Positions 27,271-35,419 of a DNA stretch of 64,000 nucleotides are shown piece by piece. The notes below the pieces were generated by a model that was given only the letters and a program-made list of their open reading frames with translations, was not told the origin of the DNA and searched no databases. Positions within the stretch are counted from its first letter, which is position 1. Each line of letters opens with the position of its first letter. Where the stretch lies: contig NZ_JADHZD010000003.1 in NCBI RefSeq assembly GCF_020102855.1, forward strand, positions 124,001 to 188,000, in the 5' to 3' direction. The position numbers and the translations under genes are program-made. Source of the DNA: Nocardioides lacusdianchii (GTDB taxonomy: Bacteria > Actinomycetota > Actinomycetes > Propionibacteriales > Nocardioidaceae).

Positions 27271-28347
27271 ATGCCCGAAGAGCCCGATCCCGCCCCCGGG
27301 ATGCACACCAGTCACGTCAACATGGCCGACGTCGCGCGTCGGGCGGGGGTGTCCATCGCCACCGTCTCACGCGCCCTGCGCGGCCTGCCCGGCGTCAGTC
27401 CGCGCACCCGCAGCCGGGTGCTGTCCACGGTCGAGGAGCTCGACTACGTCGTCTCCCCCGCCGCGTCCTCGCTGCGCGGCGCGACGCGTCGGGTGGCGGT
27501 CGTGCTGCCCCGCCTCGACAGCTGGTTCTCCTCCACGATGCTCGCCACTGTCGAGTCGACGCTGCGCCAGGCCGACCTCGACGTGCTCGTCTACCAGGTC
27601 GGCACCGAGGAGAAGCGCAGCCACTTCTTCCGCGACCTGCCGACCCGCCGCAAGGTCGACGCGGTCGTGCTGATCACGCTGCCCATCCGGGCCGACGAGG
27701 AGGAACGGCTCGACCTGATGGGCGTCGAGGTAGTGGTCGCGGGGTCGCGGCTGCGCGACTTCCCCTCGGTCAGCGTCGACGACGTGGCGATCGGCCGGGA
27801 GGCGGTCGAGCACCTCGTCGCGCTGGGCCACACCCGCATCGGCATGATCCGCACCAGCGACACCGACGGTGCCACGTGGGCCAGCGACGCCCACCGGCGC
27901 GCCGGCTTCCTCGAGGCGCTCGCGCACCACGGCCTGCCGCTCGACCCCGCGCTCGTGGTGACGGCCGCGTATGGCGTCGACGCGGGCGCCGTGGGCATGG
28001 AGCAGCTGCTAGCGCTCCCCGACCCGCCGACCGCGGTCTTCTGCTACTCCGACGACATCGCCGTGGCCGCGACCACCACGCTGCGCAGTCACGGACTGCG
28101 CGTAGCGGACGACGTGTCCCTGATCGGCGTCGACGGGCACGAGCTCGGCGCGCTGTTCGACATCACGACCATCGACCAGCACGTGGTCGACCAGGCGCGG
28201 GCGGCGAGCACGATGGTGCTCGACCTCCTCGCCGGCCACCACCTGGCCCAGGACCGGGTCACGCTGCCCACGCACCTGGTGGTGCGCGGGTCCACCGCGG
28301 CGCCGGCGCGCTCGCGCAGGCGGACCCGTCAGCAGGTCCCCCACTAG
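27271..28347 (+). CDS. LacI family transcriptional regulator
   Basis: A 358-residue sugar-responsive repressor. The N-terminal HTH is NMADVARRAGVSIATVSRALRG (about 17-38; hinge helix PAASSLRG follows), then the periplasmic-binding-like core with VAVVLPRLDSWFSSTM, LVALGHTRIGMI and SLIGVDGHELGALFDITTIDQ. It is divergent from the GH1 gene by 38 bases and close to the importer, so control of these is likely; the LacI/cre-like site at 22365-22378 is a candidate target. ATG at 27271 has GGAAGGG about ten bases upstream; ATG at 27301 is possible. Confidence 0.9.
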   Translation: MPEEPDPAPGMHTSHVNMADVARRAGVSIATVSRALRGLPGVSPRTRSRVLSTVEELDYVVSPAASSLRGATRRVAVVLPRLDSWFSSTMLATVESTLRQADLDVLVYQVGTEEKRSHFFRDLPTRRKVDAVVLITLPIRADEEERLDLMGVEVVVAGSRLRDFPSVSVDDVAIGREAVEHLVALGHTRIGMIRTSDTDGATWASDAHRRAGFLEALAHHGLPLDPALVVTAAYGVDAGAVGMEQLLALPDPPTAVFCYSDDIAVAATTTLRSHGLRVADDVSLIGVDGHELGALFDITTIDQHVVDQARAASTMVLDLLAGHHLAQDRVTLPTHLVVRGSTAAPARSRRRTRQQVPH

Positions 28348-28351
28348 CTCC

Positions 28352-28999
28352 TCAGTAGGTGCCGAGGTACTTGCGGGGCGTACCGGGCGCGGGCAGGCGC
28401 TGCACCTGCACCGAGCCCATGAGCGCGACGCCGCGCACCCGCACGGTCGGCGAGTCGGGACCCACCGCGGCCGGCACCCGGTCCTTGCCCTGGCCGTAGT
28501 CGCCCATGATCGGCGTGCCGTCGACGACGACGTGCATGTGCGCGGGGACCAGGATCTTCACGTCGCCCATGATCGCGCTGGCGTTGATCTGGATGTGCGG
28601 CCCGGCGAGGATCGCCTCGCGCAGGTCCAGCGTCACGCTGCCCATCAGCGAGAACGCCGAGTGGTGCTCCGGCACGTGCCACACGCCGCGGCGCGTGCAG
28701 TCGCCCATGATCGCCGTCGACGAGGTGTGGCCGACAGCGGGCACCCCGGACGGCGTACGCCGCACGGGAGCGCCGGCCGGCGGCGTGACCGGTCCGGCGG
28801 CCTGGAGGTCGAGGGTGATCGGCACCAGCTCGCCGTACGTCTTGGCGGCGAAGGTCAGCTCCAGCCGCTCCTCGAGCTCGTCGAGGTCGAGGCGACCCTC
28901 GCCCGCCGCGTCGCGCAGCACGTCCGCGACGCGCTGGCGGTCGGCGTCGGAGATGCGCATCTGCGACGGGTCGTGCGGGCGGTTCTCGATCTCCCCCAT
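28352..28999 (-). CDS. DUF1707 protein with C-terminal LiaF-like domain
   Basis: A 215-residue actinobacterial protein: the DUF1707 helix pair (about 14-66: MRISDADRQRVADVLRDAAGEGRLDLDELEERL in part), a Pro-rich linker, and a C-terminal beta-repeat region (about 95-205) with repeated IMGD or LMGS turns as in LiaF/DUF2154 cell-wall-stress proteins. No transmembrane helix. Molecular role unknown. ATG at 28999 was preferred over the internal ATG at 28960 because TATCCT (29007-29012) lies seven bases upstream. Confidence 0.82.
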   Translation of the reverse strand: MGEIENRPHDPSQMRISDADRQRVADVLRDAAGEGRLDLDELEERLELTFAAKTYGELVPITLDLQAAGPVTPPAGAPVRRTPSGVPAVGHTSSTAIMGDCTRRGVWHVPEHHSAFSLMGSVTLDLREAILAGPHIQINASAIMGDVKILVPAHMHVVVDGTPIMGDYGQGKDRVPAAVGPDSPTVRVRGVALMGSVQVQRLPAPGTPRKYLGTY

Positions 29000-29006
29000 G
29001 ACGGTC

Positions 29007-29012
29007 AGGATA
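29007..29012 (-). promoter_or_regulatory. -10 element of the DUF1707 gene
   Basis: TATCCT on the minus strand, seven bases before the ATG at 28999. Decides the start against the internal Met that begins the DUF1707 motif. Confidence 0.55.
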
Positions 29013-29045
29013 GCGAGGCCGCTCGGAGCTGCTCCGTGACAGTCG

Positions 29046-30746
29046 TCAGGGAGCCGCGAAGTGCTGGTAGTCCTTCGAGCTGACCCAGTAGCCGCCCCAC
29101 TCCCAGCCGATGCGGTCGAAGGCCTTCACCACCAGGTCCTCGTTCTTGATCACGCCGAGCCGGAAGGGGGCCGAGCGGCTCCGGTCGATCCCGACGTACG
29201 GGCGACCGGCGGGTGGATCGACGCGTCCCGCCCGGACGTAGGGGTTCTGGACGGGGTTGATGTCGATCGACTCGCCGTAGGCGTGCTGCGACCAGTTGGT
29301 CTGCCCCGCGACGCGGCGGCAGTTGAAGCCCGACGTGTTGTTCGCCGCCATCGACAGGTCGTCGTCGGCGCGGTAGTCGTCGACGAGCCGCATCCGCGCG
29401 ATCGGCCAGCCTGCGGCGTACAGACGACCGAAGAGCCCGCGCACCTGACCGGCGAAGCGTCGGTGGACGACCATCTCGCCGGTGCGGGCGCGGCCGTCGA
29501 AGTCGCGGTGCGTCATCTGCAGGTAGCGCAGGTCGCGCAGCGGCACCGGACAGCCGGGCCGGTGGCTGCGTCGCATCCGCTGGGCGAGGTCGGCGTCGAT
29601 CCGGCTGACCGACGACTCGTACGCCGGGTCGTCCGCCTGCGCGTCACCACGCTCGGCGGCGAGACCGGTGCAGCGCTGGCGCGCGCGGAAGTCCGCGACG
29701 GCCTGCGCGCGGTCTGCTCCCGTCACCGGCACCGGTCGGCCGTCGACCGGCGAGATCCGGGCGGGCGTCCACGACTTCGCGACCACGCCGTCGGCGTCGA
29801 GGGTCACCGACAGCACGCCGGTCTGGGCCTGGCGATCGTGGTACCAGACGAAATTGCCCAGGCCGTACGCCACGAGCGCGTCACCTGCCCAGCCGGCACC
29901 GCCGAGGACGTGCGAGTGGCTGCCCACCACCACGTCGGCGCCGGCGTCGGCGAGGTCGCGGGCGAGCAGGCGCTGCGAGTGGGTGGGGCACGACTCGTAC
30001 TCCTTGCCCCAGTGGAGGTAGACCACGACGAGCTGGTCCTGCGCCGATGCGGCCTCGACCGCGGAGACCAGCGCGGCGGCGTTGCTCCCGCGGGCGGAGG
30101 CGGTGCCGAGGGCGCCCGGGCGGGCCGACCACACGTCGCTGGATCCCTCGCGCTGGACCCCGTCGGCGGCGAGGAACGCGACCTCCAGGTCGCCCACCCC
30201 GACGACGTGCGGGGCGTACGCCGCGGCGCCCCTACCGGCGCCCACCATCGCGATGCCGCCCTGCCGCCCGGCGGCAAGGGTGTCCTGGAGCCCGACGGCT
30301 CCGTAGTCGCCGGCGTGGTTGTTGGCGACGCTGACGACGTCGACACCAGCCGCGTCCAGCACGTCGATGGCCCGCGGGCCGGTGCGGAACCAGTAGCGGT
30401 CGCCGGCGAACTCGAGCTCCTTGGGGTCCTGGCTCCCGCGCTGGGTCACGGGCGTCTCGAGGTTGACCATCGCGACGTCGGCGGCGCGCAGCGTCCGTCC
30501 GATCGCACCCAGACCCTCGCGCGGACGCTCGAGGAGCTGCGCCACCCCTCCCTCGAAGTGGACGTCACCACCGAACGCCAGGGTGACCTCGCCCTCGCGG
30601 ACCGGCTGGGCGGTGGCGGTGCTGCTCGTCGTGGGATCGGACGGTTCGGCCCGGTCGCCCGGGGCGCCAGCGGGCGCGGAGGTGCAGGCGGAGGCGACGA
30701 GAGCGCAGGCCACCGCCGCTGCACGGTGACGCCCCCGTCCCTTCAT
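29046..30746 (-). CDS. CapA-family / M15 peptidase fusion, secreted
   Basis: A 566-residue secreted protein with two domains. After a signal ending in ASAC (Cys22; weak lipobox) and a Ser/Thr/Pro linker comes a CapA/PGA-synthesis-type calcineurin-like domain (about 50-330: TLAFGGDVHFEGG, NLETPVT, SVANNHAGDYG, HWGKEYE, VGSHSHVLGG). The C-terminal part (about 400-566) is an M15/VanY-like D-Ala carboxypeptidase fold with zinc residues in SQHAYGESIDIN and a late WEWGGYW...DYQHF. Together they suggest a cell-envelope enzyme that may process a polymer and peptidoglycan. ATG at 30746 follows CACACT by six bases and GAGGA directly. Confidence 0.85.
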   Translation of the reverse strand: MKGRGRHRAAAVACALVASACTSAPAGAPGDRAEPSDPTTSSTATAQPVREGEVTLAFGGDVHFEGGVAQLLERPREGLGAIGRTLRAADVAMVNLETPVTQRGSQDPKELEFAGDRYWFRTGPRAIDVLDAAGVDVVSVANNHAGDYGAVGLQDTLAAGRQGGIAMVGAGRGAAAYAPHVVGVGDLEVAFLAADGVQREGSSDVWSARPGALGTASARGSNAAALVSAVEAASAQDQLVVVYLHWGKEYESCPTHSQRLLARDLADAGADVVVGSHSHVLGGAGWAGDALVAYGLGNFVWYHDRQAQTGVLSVTLDADGVVAKSWTPARISPVDGRPVPVTGADRAQAVADFRARQRCTGLAAERGDAQADDPAYESSVSRIDADLAQRMRRSHRPGCPVPLRDLRYLQMTHRDFDGRARTGEMVVHRRFAGQVRGLFGRLYAAGWPIARMRLVDDYRADDDLSMAANNTSGFNCRRVAGQTNWSQHAYGESIDINPVQNPYVRAGRVDPPAGRPYVGIDRSRSAPFRLGVIKNEDLVVKAFDRIGWEWGGYWVSSKDYQHFAAP

Positions 30747-30802
30747 TCCTCGAGTGTGCCCCACGGGTGGTGAAGGTTTGTCCAGCCTTGCCCGACTCGA
30801 GG

Positions 30803-31891
30803 TCAGGCGGCGACCGCGGCCAGGTGCCGCGAGACCGCGAGGGCCGCCTGGCGACCCGCCCGGGAGGCGCCGACGGTGCTGGCCGAGGGGCCGTAGCCGA
30901 CCAGCTGCACCCGCGGGTCCCGCACGGCAGTCGTCGCGCCCTGGACGTTGCCGCGCACCGGCTCGAGGGCGATCCCGCCCTCGTGCGAGCGCAGGCCCAG
31001 CGGCGCGAGGTGGTCGAGCGCGGGACGGAACCCGGTGGCCCACACGATCGCGTCGACGGCCTCGAAGCGGCCGTCTGCCCAGCGGACGCCGTCGGCCTCG
31101 ATGCGCGCGAACACCGGCAGCCGGTCGTACGCCCCGAGCTGGGCCGCCTCCTGCTCCTGGGGCCGCAGCGCCAGCCCGGTCACGCTGACCACGCTCGCCG
31201 GCGGCAGCCCACGGCGTACGCGCTCCTCGACCGCGGTCACCGCGGCGAGCCCGGCTTCGGCGTCGAAGCCCTCGCGCCACACCGGCTCGCGCCGCGTGAC
31301 CCAGATTGTGTCGGCCACCGGCGCGAGCTCACCGAGGTGCTGCACCGCGGACGCGCCACCACCCACGACCAGCACCCGGCGGCCGCGGAAGTGCGCGGGC
31401 CCGGGGTAGTCCGCGGTGTGCACCTGCTCCCCCGCGAACGTGTCGATGCCCGGGTAGTAGGGCACGAACGGCCGGGTCCAGGTGCCGCTCGCGTTGACCA
31501 GGGTGCGGGTGCGCCACTCCCCGCGGTCGGTCCGCACGACCAGCAGGTCACCCTCGCTGTCGACACGATCGACGCGCACCGGCCGCACCACCGGCAGGTC
31601 GTGGCGTCGCTCGTAGTCGTCGAAGTAGTCCGGCACGACGACGTTGGCCGGCAGCCGTGAGACCCGCGGCGCCTCGGAGCCGGGCAGGTCCGCGACACCG
31701 TGCACGTCGTCCATGCCGAGCGACTCCCAGCGGTGCTGCCACGCGCCCCCGGCACGGGGGTTGGCGTCGAGCACCCGGTGCTCGATCCCGCGACGTCGCA
31801 GGAAGTACGACGACGCGAGGCCGGCCTGGCCGGCGCCGACGACGAGCGAGTCCCAGACCTCCACGCCGGTTGAACGCGCGACCCGCAGCAT
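30803..31891 (-). CDS. FAD-dependent monooxygenase-like oxidoreductase
   Basis: A 362-residue flavoprotein of the FMO/BVMO/TrkA-like group: FAD Rossmann motif VVGAGQAGLASSYFL (about 17-31), VNASGTWTRP, the NAD(P)H motif VLVVGGGASAVQHLG (about 174-188) and WATGFRP. Shorter than classical FMOs. Substrate not evident. ATG at 31891 is used; GTG starts a few codons on are possible. Divergent from the ICL/PEP-mutase gene by 47 bases. Confidence 0.82.
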   Translation of the reverse strand: MLRVARSTGVEVWDSLVVGAGQAGLASSYFLRRRGIEHRVLDANPRAGGAWQHRWESLGMDDVHGVADLPGSEAPRVSRLPANVVVPDYFDDYERRHDLPVVRPVRVDRVDSEGDLLVVRTDRGEWRTRTLVNASGTWTRPFVPYYPGIDTFAGEQVHTADYPGPAHFRGRRVLVVGGGASAVQHLGELAPVADTIWVTRREPVWREGFDAEAGLAAVTAVEERVRRGLPPASVVSVTGLALRPQEQEAAQLGAYDRLPVFARIEADGVRWADGRFEAVDAIVWATGFRPALDHLAPLGLRSHEGGIALEPVRGNVQGATTAVRDPRVQLVGYGPSASTVGASRAGRQAALAVSRHLAAVAA

Positions 31892-31938
31892 CTATGCCCG
31901 CCCTGTTCTCGCGCCCAGCACCGTGGGAGCCTCGGGAC

Positions 31939-32700
31939 ATGGACACCGCCACTCGCGCCACCACCCTGCTCGAGCTCCACCACACCGGCTCCACGCTGGT
32001 CCTGCCCAACGTCTGGGACGCCTGGTCGGCCCGCGTCGTCGCCGACGCCGGCTTCGCCGCCCTGAGCATCGGCAGCCACCCGCTCGCCGACTCGCGCGGG
32101 CAGGGCGACAACGAGGACATGACGATCGACGACGCCCTCGACGGCGTACGCCGCATCTGCTCCGCGGTGCCCGACGTGCCGGTCACCGCGGACATGGAGG
32201 CCGGCTACGGCGTCCCACCCGCCGAGCTGGTCGAGCGCCTGCTCGAGGCCGGGGCCGTCGGCCTCAACGTCGAGGACACCGTGCACTCCGAGGGCGGTCG
32301 GCTGCGGTCGGTCGCCGAGCACGCCGACTACATCGGCGGGCTGCGCCAGGCGGCCGACGCGGCAGGGGTCGACCTCGTGATCAACGCCCGCACGGACGCC
32401 TTCATCAAGGCCGAACGGTTCGAGGACCCGGTGGCCGAGGCGATCACCCGGATGCTGGCGTGCGAGGAGGCGGGCTCACGGTGCTCCTACCCCGTCGGTG
32501 CCCCGGACGCGCCCTCGCTCCAGCGGCTCCTGGACGCCCTGTCGGGTCCGGTGAACGTCATCGCCAACCCCCGCAAGGGCTCCGCCGCCGGATCGCTGGA
32601 GGACCTCCAGGTCATGGGCGTGCACCGGGTGACCTTCGGGCCGCTCCTGCAGAAGGAGCTCTCACCCGACCTCGCCGCCCTCGTCGCGCCCTGGAAGTAG
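31939..32700 (+). CDS. Isocitrate lyase / PEP mutase superfamily protein
   Basis: A 253-residue single-domain protein of the ICL/PEPM superfamily. Visible: LPNVWDAWSARVVADAGF, the Asp-rich VTADMEAGYG metal site, GLNVEDT, INARTDAF and NVIANPRKG. The catalytic Cys loop of true isocitrate lyases (KKCGH) is absent, as in oxaloacetate-hydrolase, phosphonopyruvate and unknown relatives, so the reaction is open. ATG at 31939 follows GGGAG; an upstream ATG at 31894 is possible. It abuts the convergent ABC ATPase gene with no gap. Confidence 0.82.
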   Translation: MDTATRATTLLELHHTGSTLVLPNVWDAWSARVVADAGFAALSIGSHPLADSRGQGDNEDMTIDDALDGVRRICSAVPDVPVTADMEAGYGVPPAELVERLLEAGAVGLNVEDTVHSEGGRLRSVAEHADYIGGLRQAADAAGVDLVINARTDAFIKAERFEDPVAEAITRMLACEEAGSRCSYPVGAPDAPSLQRLLDALSGPVNVIANPRKGSAAGSLEDLQVMGVHRVTFGPLLQKELSPDLAALVAPWK

Positions 32701-33750
32701 TCAGGCCACGACCAGCACCGGCGTCGGCGCCACCTCGAGGCGTACGGCGTCGCCGGGCTGCAGCCGCAGCGCGTCCGAGCTGGCCAGCTGGGCGACGACG
32801 TCCGTCCCGTCGGCCAGGGTGCTGGTGACCCGCGACAGCGGGCCGAGGAACATCACGGTCGCCACGGTGGCCGTCCCCGCGGCGTCGGCCACGACCGACA
32901 CCGACTCGGGACGGACGAGCGCGTGCCCCGCGCCCGTCGTCGATCCGGGCAGCACCGGCACCTCGCGTCCGAGCAGGGCGGCCACGCCGTCCCTGACCTC
33001 GGCCGGCAGCCGGTTGCTGAGTCCGACGAACTCCCCGACGAAGCGGCTGGCCGGGGCGGAGTAGAGCTCTGCGGGCGGGGCCAGCTGCTCGAGGCGACCG
33101 GCGTTCATCACCCCGACTCGGTCGGCGACGGCGAGCGCCTCCTCCTGGTCGTGGGTGACGAAGAGCGTCGTGGTCCCGACCTCGACCTGGACGCGCCGGA
33201 TCTCGTCGCGCAGCTGCACGCGCACCTTGGCGTCGAGGGCCGAGAGCGGCTCGTCGAGCAGCAGCACCGACGGCTCGATCGCCAGCGCCCGGGCGAGCGC
33301 CACGCGCTGCTGCTGTCCCCCGGAGAGCTGGTGGGCGTAGCGGTCGGCGTGCTCGCCGAGGCCGACCAGGTCGAGCATGTCGCCGGCCCGCGTGCGCCGG
33401 GAGGCACCGTCGCGCCCGCGCATCTTGAGGCCGAAGGCGACGTTGTCGATCACCGTCATGTGCGGGAAGAGGCTGTAGGCCTGGAACACCATCCCCATGT
33501 CGCGCTTGCTGGCCGGCACCCGGGTCAGGTCCTTGCCGCCCACCGACACCGTGCCCGACGTGGCCCGGTCCAGGCCCGCGAGGATGCGGAGCGCGGTGGT
33601 CTTGCCGCAGCCCGACGGACCGAGCAGGGCGACGAGCTCGCCGGGGGCGAGGTCCAGGGTGAACCCGTCCAGCGCCTTCACGGGCCCGTAGACGCGGGTG
33701 AGGTCGGACAGCGCGACGGCGAGACCGTGCGACGAGGTGTGGTCGGTCAT
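32701..33750 (-). CDS. ABC transporter ATP-binding protein, PotA/FbpC type
   Basis: A 349-residue ATPase: Walker A GPSGCGKTT (about 42-50), MVFQAYSLFPHMT, LSGGQQQRVALARAL, VLLLDEPLSALD, VTHDQEEALAVAD, and a C-terminal TOBE domain. Last gene of a four-gene minus-strand operon (binding protein, permease, permease, ATPase) with four-base overlaps. The subunit layout is that of polyamine, ferric iron, thiamine or 2-aminoethylphosphonate importers; the substrate is not settled. Confidence 0.9.
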   Translation of the reverse strand: MTDHTSSHGLAVALSDLTRVYGPVKALDGFTLDLAPGELVALLGPSGCGKTTALRILAGLDRATSGTVSVGGKDLTRVPASKRDMGMVFQAYSLFPHMTVIDNVAFGLKMRGRDGASRRTRAGDMLDLVGLGEHADRYAHQLSGGQQQRVALARALAIEPSVLLLDEPLSALDAKVRVQLRDEIRRVQVEVGTTTLFVTHDQEEALAVADRVGVMNAGRLEQLAPPAELYSAPASRFVGEFVGLSNRLPAEVRDGVAALLGREVPVLPGSTTGAGHALVRPESVSVVADAAGTATVATVMFLGPLSRVTSTLADGTDVVAQLASSDALRLQPGDAVRLEVAPTPVLVVA

Positions 33751-34541
33751 GAAGAGGCTCCTGGGTTGCGTCGGTGCCGGTCACGGCTGAGGAAGGTGAG
33801 GCCGACGAGCAGCGCGGACACCAGCAGCATCGAGGCCAGCGCGGCCGCCATGGCGGCGGGCCCGTTGCTCTTGTAGAGGGCGGCCATCGCCACCGGCAGC
33901 GTGTCGAATCGGAGCAGCGAGGCGAAGACGTACTCGCCGAGCACCAGGGCCACCGAGATGAAGGCGGCGCCGAGGATGCCGCCGGAGATGTTGGGCATGA
34001 TGACCCGCACGACGACGGTGAACCAGCCCGCGCCGAGCGACCTGGCCGCCTCCGACAGCGTCGTGGCGTCGATCGCCGAGAGCGAGGCGTCGATGGCTCG
34101 GAACGAGTAGGGCAGCACCAGCACGACGTAGGCGAAGGTCAGCACCAGCGCGCTGTCGCCCAGCAGGTAGGTCACCCACGAGTAGACGTTGCCGATGCCC
34201 ACCACGATCACGAGCGCCGGGATGGTCAGCGGCAGCAGGCACAGGAACTCGATCAGCTTCTTGGCGCGGGGCACGCGCAGCCGGACCCACACCATCGTCG
34301 GCACCAGCAGGGCGATCATCAGCACGACGGTGAGGAGCGCGAGCAGGAGCGAGGCGACGATGGAGGACCGCAGGTCCTCGTCGCGGAACATGAAGGTCCA
34401 GTTGTCCCACGTGCGCCCGGGGGCGCTGCCACGGACCTGGGTGGAGAAGTCGAACATCGCCAGCAGCGGCACGAAGAAGTAGGCCGCGAAGACCAGCAGC
34501 AGCACCGCGCGGGCGATCCGGAAGCTCCTCGACGGGGTCAT
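33747..34541 (-). CDS. ABC transporter permease, PotC type
   Basis: A 264-residue permease with six helices, starting TPSRSFRIARAVLLLVFAAYFFVPLLAMF. The coupling loop is EAARSLGAGWFTVVVRVIMP (about 160-179). ATG at 34541 overlaps the stop of the upstream permease by four bases and its own end overlaps the ATPase start by four bases. The open frame extends further up through the neighbour, but family sequence begins at this Met. Confidence 0.9.
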   Translation of the reverse strand: MTPSRSFRIARAVLLLVFAAYFFVPLLAMFDFSTQVRGSAPGRTWDNWTFMFRDEDLRSSIVASLLLALLTVVLMIALLVPTMVWVRLRVPRAKKLIEFLCLLPLTIPALVIVVGIGNVYSWVTYLLGDSALVLTFAYVVLVLPYSFRAIDASLSAIDATTLSEAARSLGAGWFTVVVRVIMPNISGGILGAAFISVALVLGEYVFASLLRFDTLPVAMAALYKSNGPAAMAAALASMLLVSALLVGLTFLSRDRHRRNPGASS

Positions 34542-35419
34542 CGCATCCACCTCGACGTACGCCGCAGCAGCAGGCTGTAGGCCACCATCACGACCGTGAC
34601 CACGACGATCATCTCCAGCGCGAGCGCGAAGCCGACGTTGGCCTGGCCCAGGATGACCTCGCTGGTGATGGCCTGCCGGATCAGCAACGGCACGATGGGC
34701 TGGCCCTGGCTGACCAGGACCGCCGCCGTCGCGTAGGCGGCGAAGGCGTTGGCGAAGAGCAGCAGCAGCGCCCCGAGGAAGGCCGGCGTCAGCAGCGGGA
34801 TGGCCACGTGGCGCCAGTAGGACCAGGTGCTCGCCCCGAGGTTCACCGCGGCCTCGCGCCACTGGGGGCGCAGTCCCTCGAAGGCGGGCGCGAGGACGAT
34901 CACCATCAGTGGGATCTGGAAGTAGCAGTAGACGACGACCAGCCCCGGCAGGCCGAAGAGCCACCCCGAGCCGTAGAGATCGGCGCCGAAGAGGTCGCTG
35001 ACGAGCTGCGTCACGATCCCGACCTGGCCGATCGTCGCGATCCAGGCGAAGGCGAGCACCACTCCCCCGAACTGGGCGAGGACGCCGCTCAGCGCGAGGG
35101 TGCCCCGGCGCAGCAGGCTGCGGGGAGGCAGGGAGACGACGAGGTAGGCGAGCACAGCGCCCAGCACCGCACCGAGGAGCGCCGTCGACGCCGAGAGGAT
35201 CAGTGATCCCTTCAGCGCCGAGACGGCTGCCTCGCTGGTCAGGGCGTCGAGGTTGCCCAGCGTCAGCGCGCCGTCCTCGTCCTGGAACGCGCCGAGCACG
35301 ACGGTGAGCGTCGGGACGACGAGGAAGACCAGGACGAAGACGAGGAACGGCAGGAGCGGGAGTGCGGGGGCGACGGCGAGCCGTCGTCCCCGCCCCTCAC
35401 GGGTGGTCGGCGCGCTCAG
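34538..35419 (-). CDS. ABC transporter permease, PotB type, probable CTG start
   Basis: A 293-residue permease with six helices and the loop EAAVNLGASTWSYWRHVAIP (about 190-209). There is no ATG, GTG or TTG between the upstream gene's stop and the end of the first helix: the first GTG in frame comes after LVFVLVFLVVPTLTV. The first codon in position is CTG at 35419, which overlaps the TGA of the binding-protein gene as CTGA, exactly like the ATGA/GTGA couplings elsewhere, with AAGG seven bases upstream. I therefore infer a CTG start. Confidence 0.78.
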   Translation of the reverse strand: MSAPTTREGRGRRLAVAPALPLLPFLVFVLVFLVVPTLTVVLGAFQDEDGALTLGNLDALTSEAAVSALKGSLILSASTALLGAVLGAVLAYLVVSLPPRSLLRRGTLALSGVLAQFGGVVLAFAWIATIGQVGIVTQLVSDLFGADLYGSGWLFGLPGLVVVYCYFQIPLMVIVLAPAFEGLRPQWREAAVNLGASTWSYWRHVAIPLLTPAFLGALLLLFANAFAAYATAAVLVSQGQPIVPLLIRQAITSEVILGQANVGFALALEMIVVVTVVMVAYSLLLRRTSRWMR

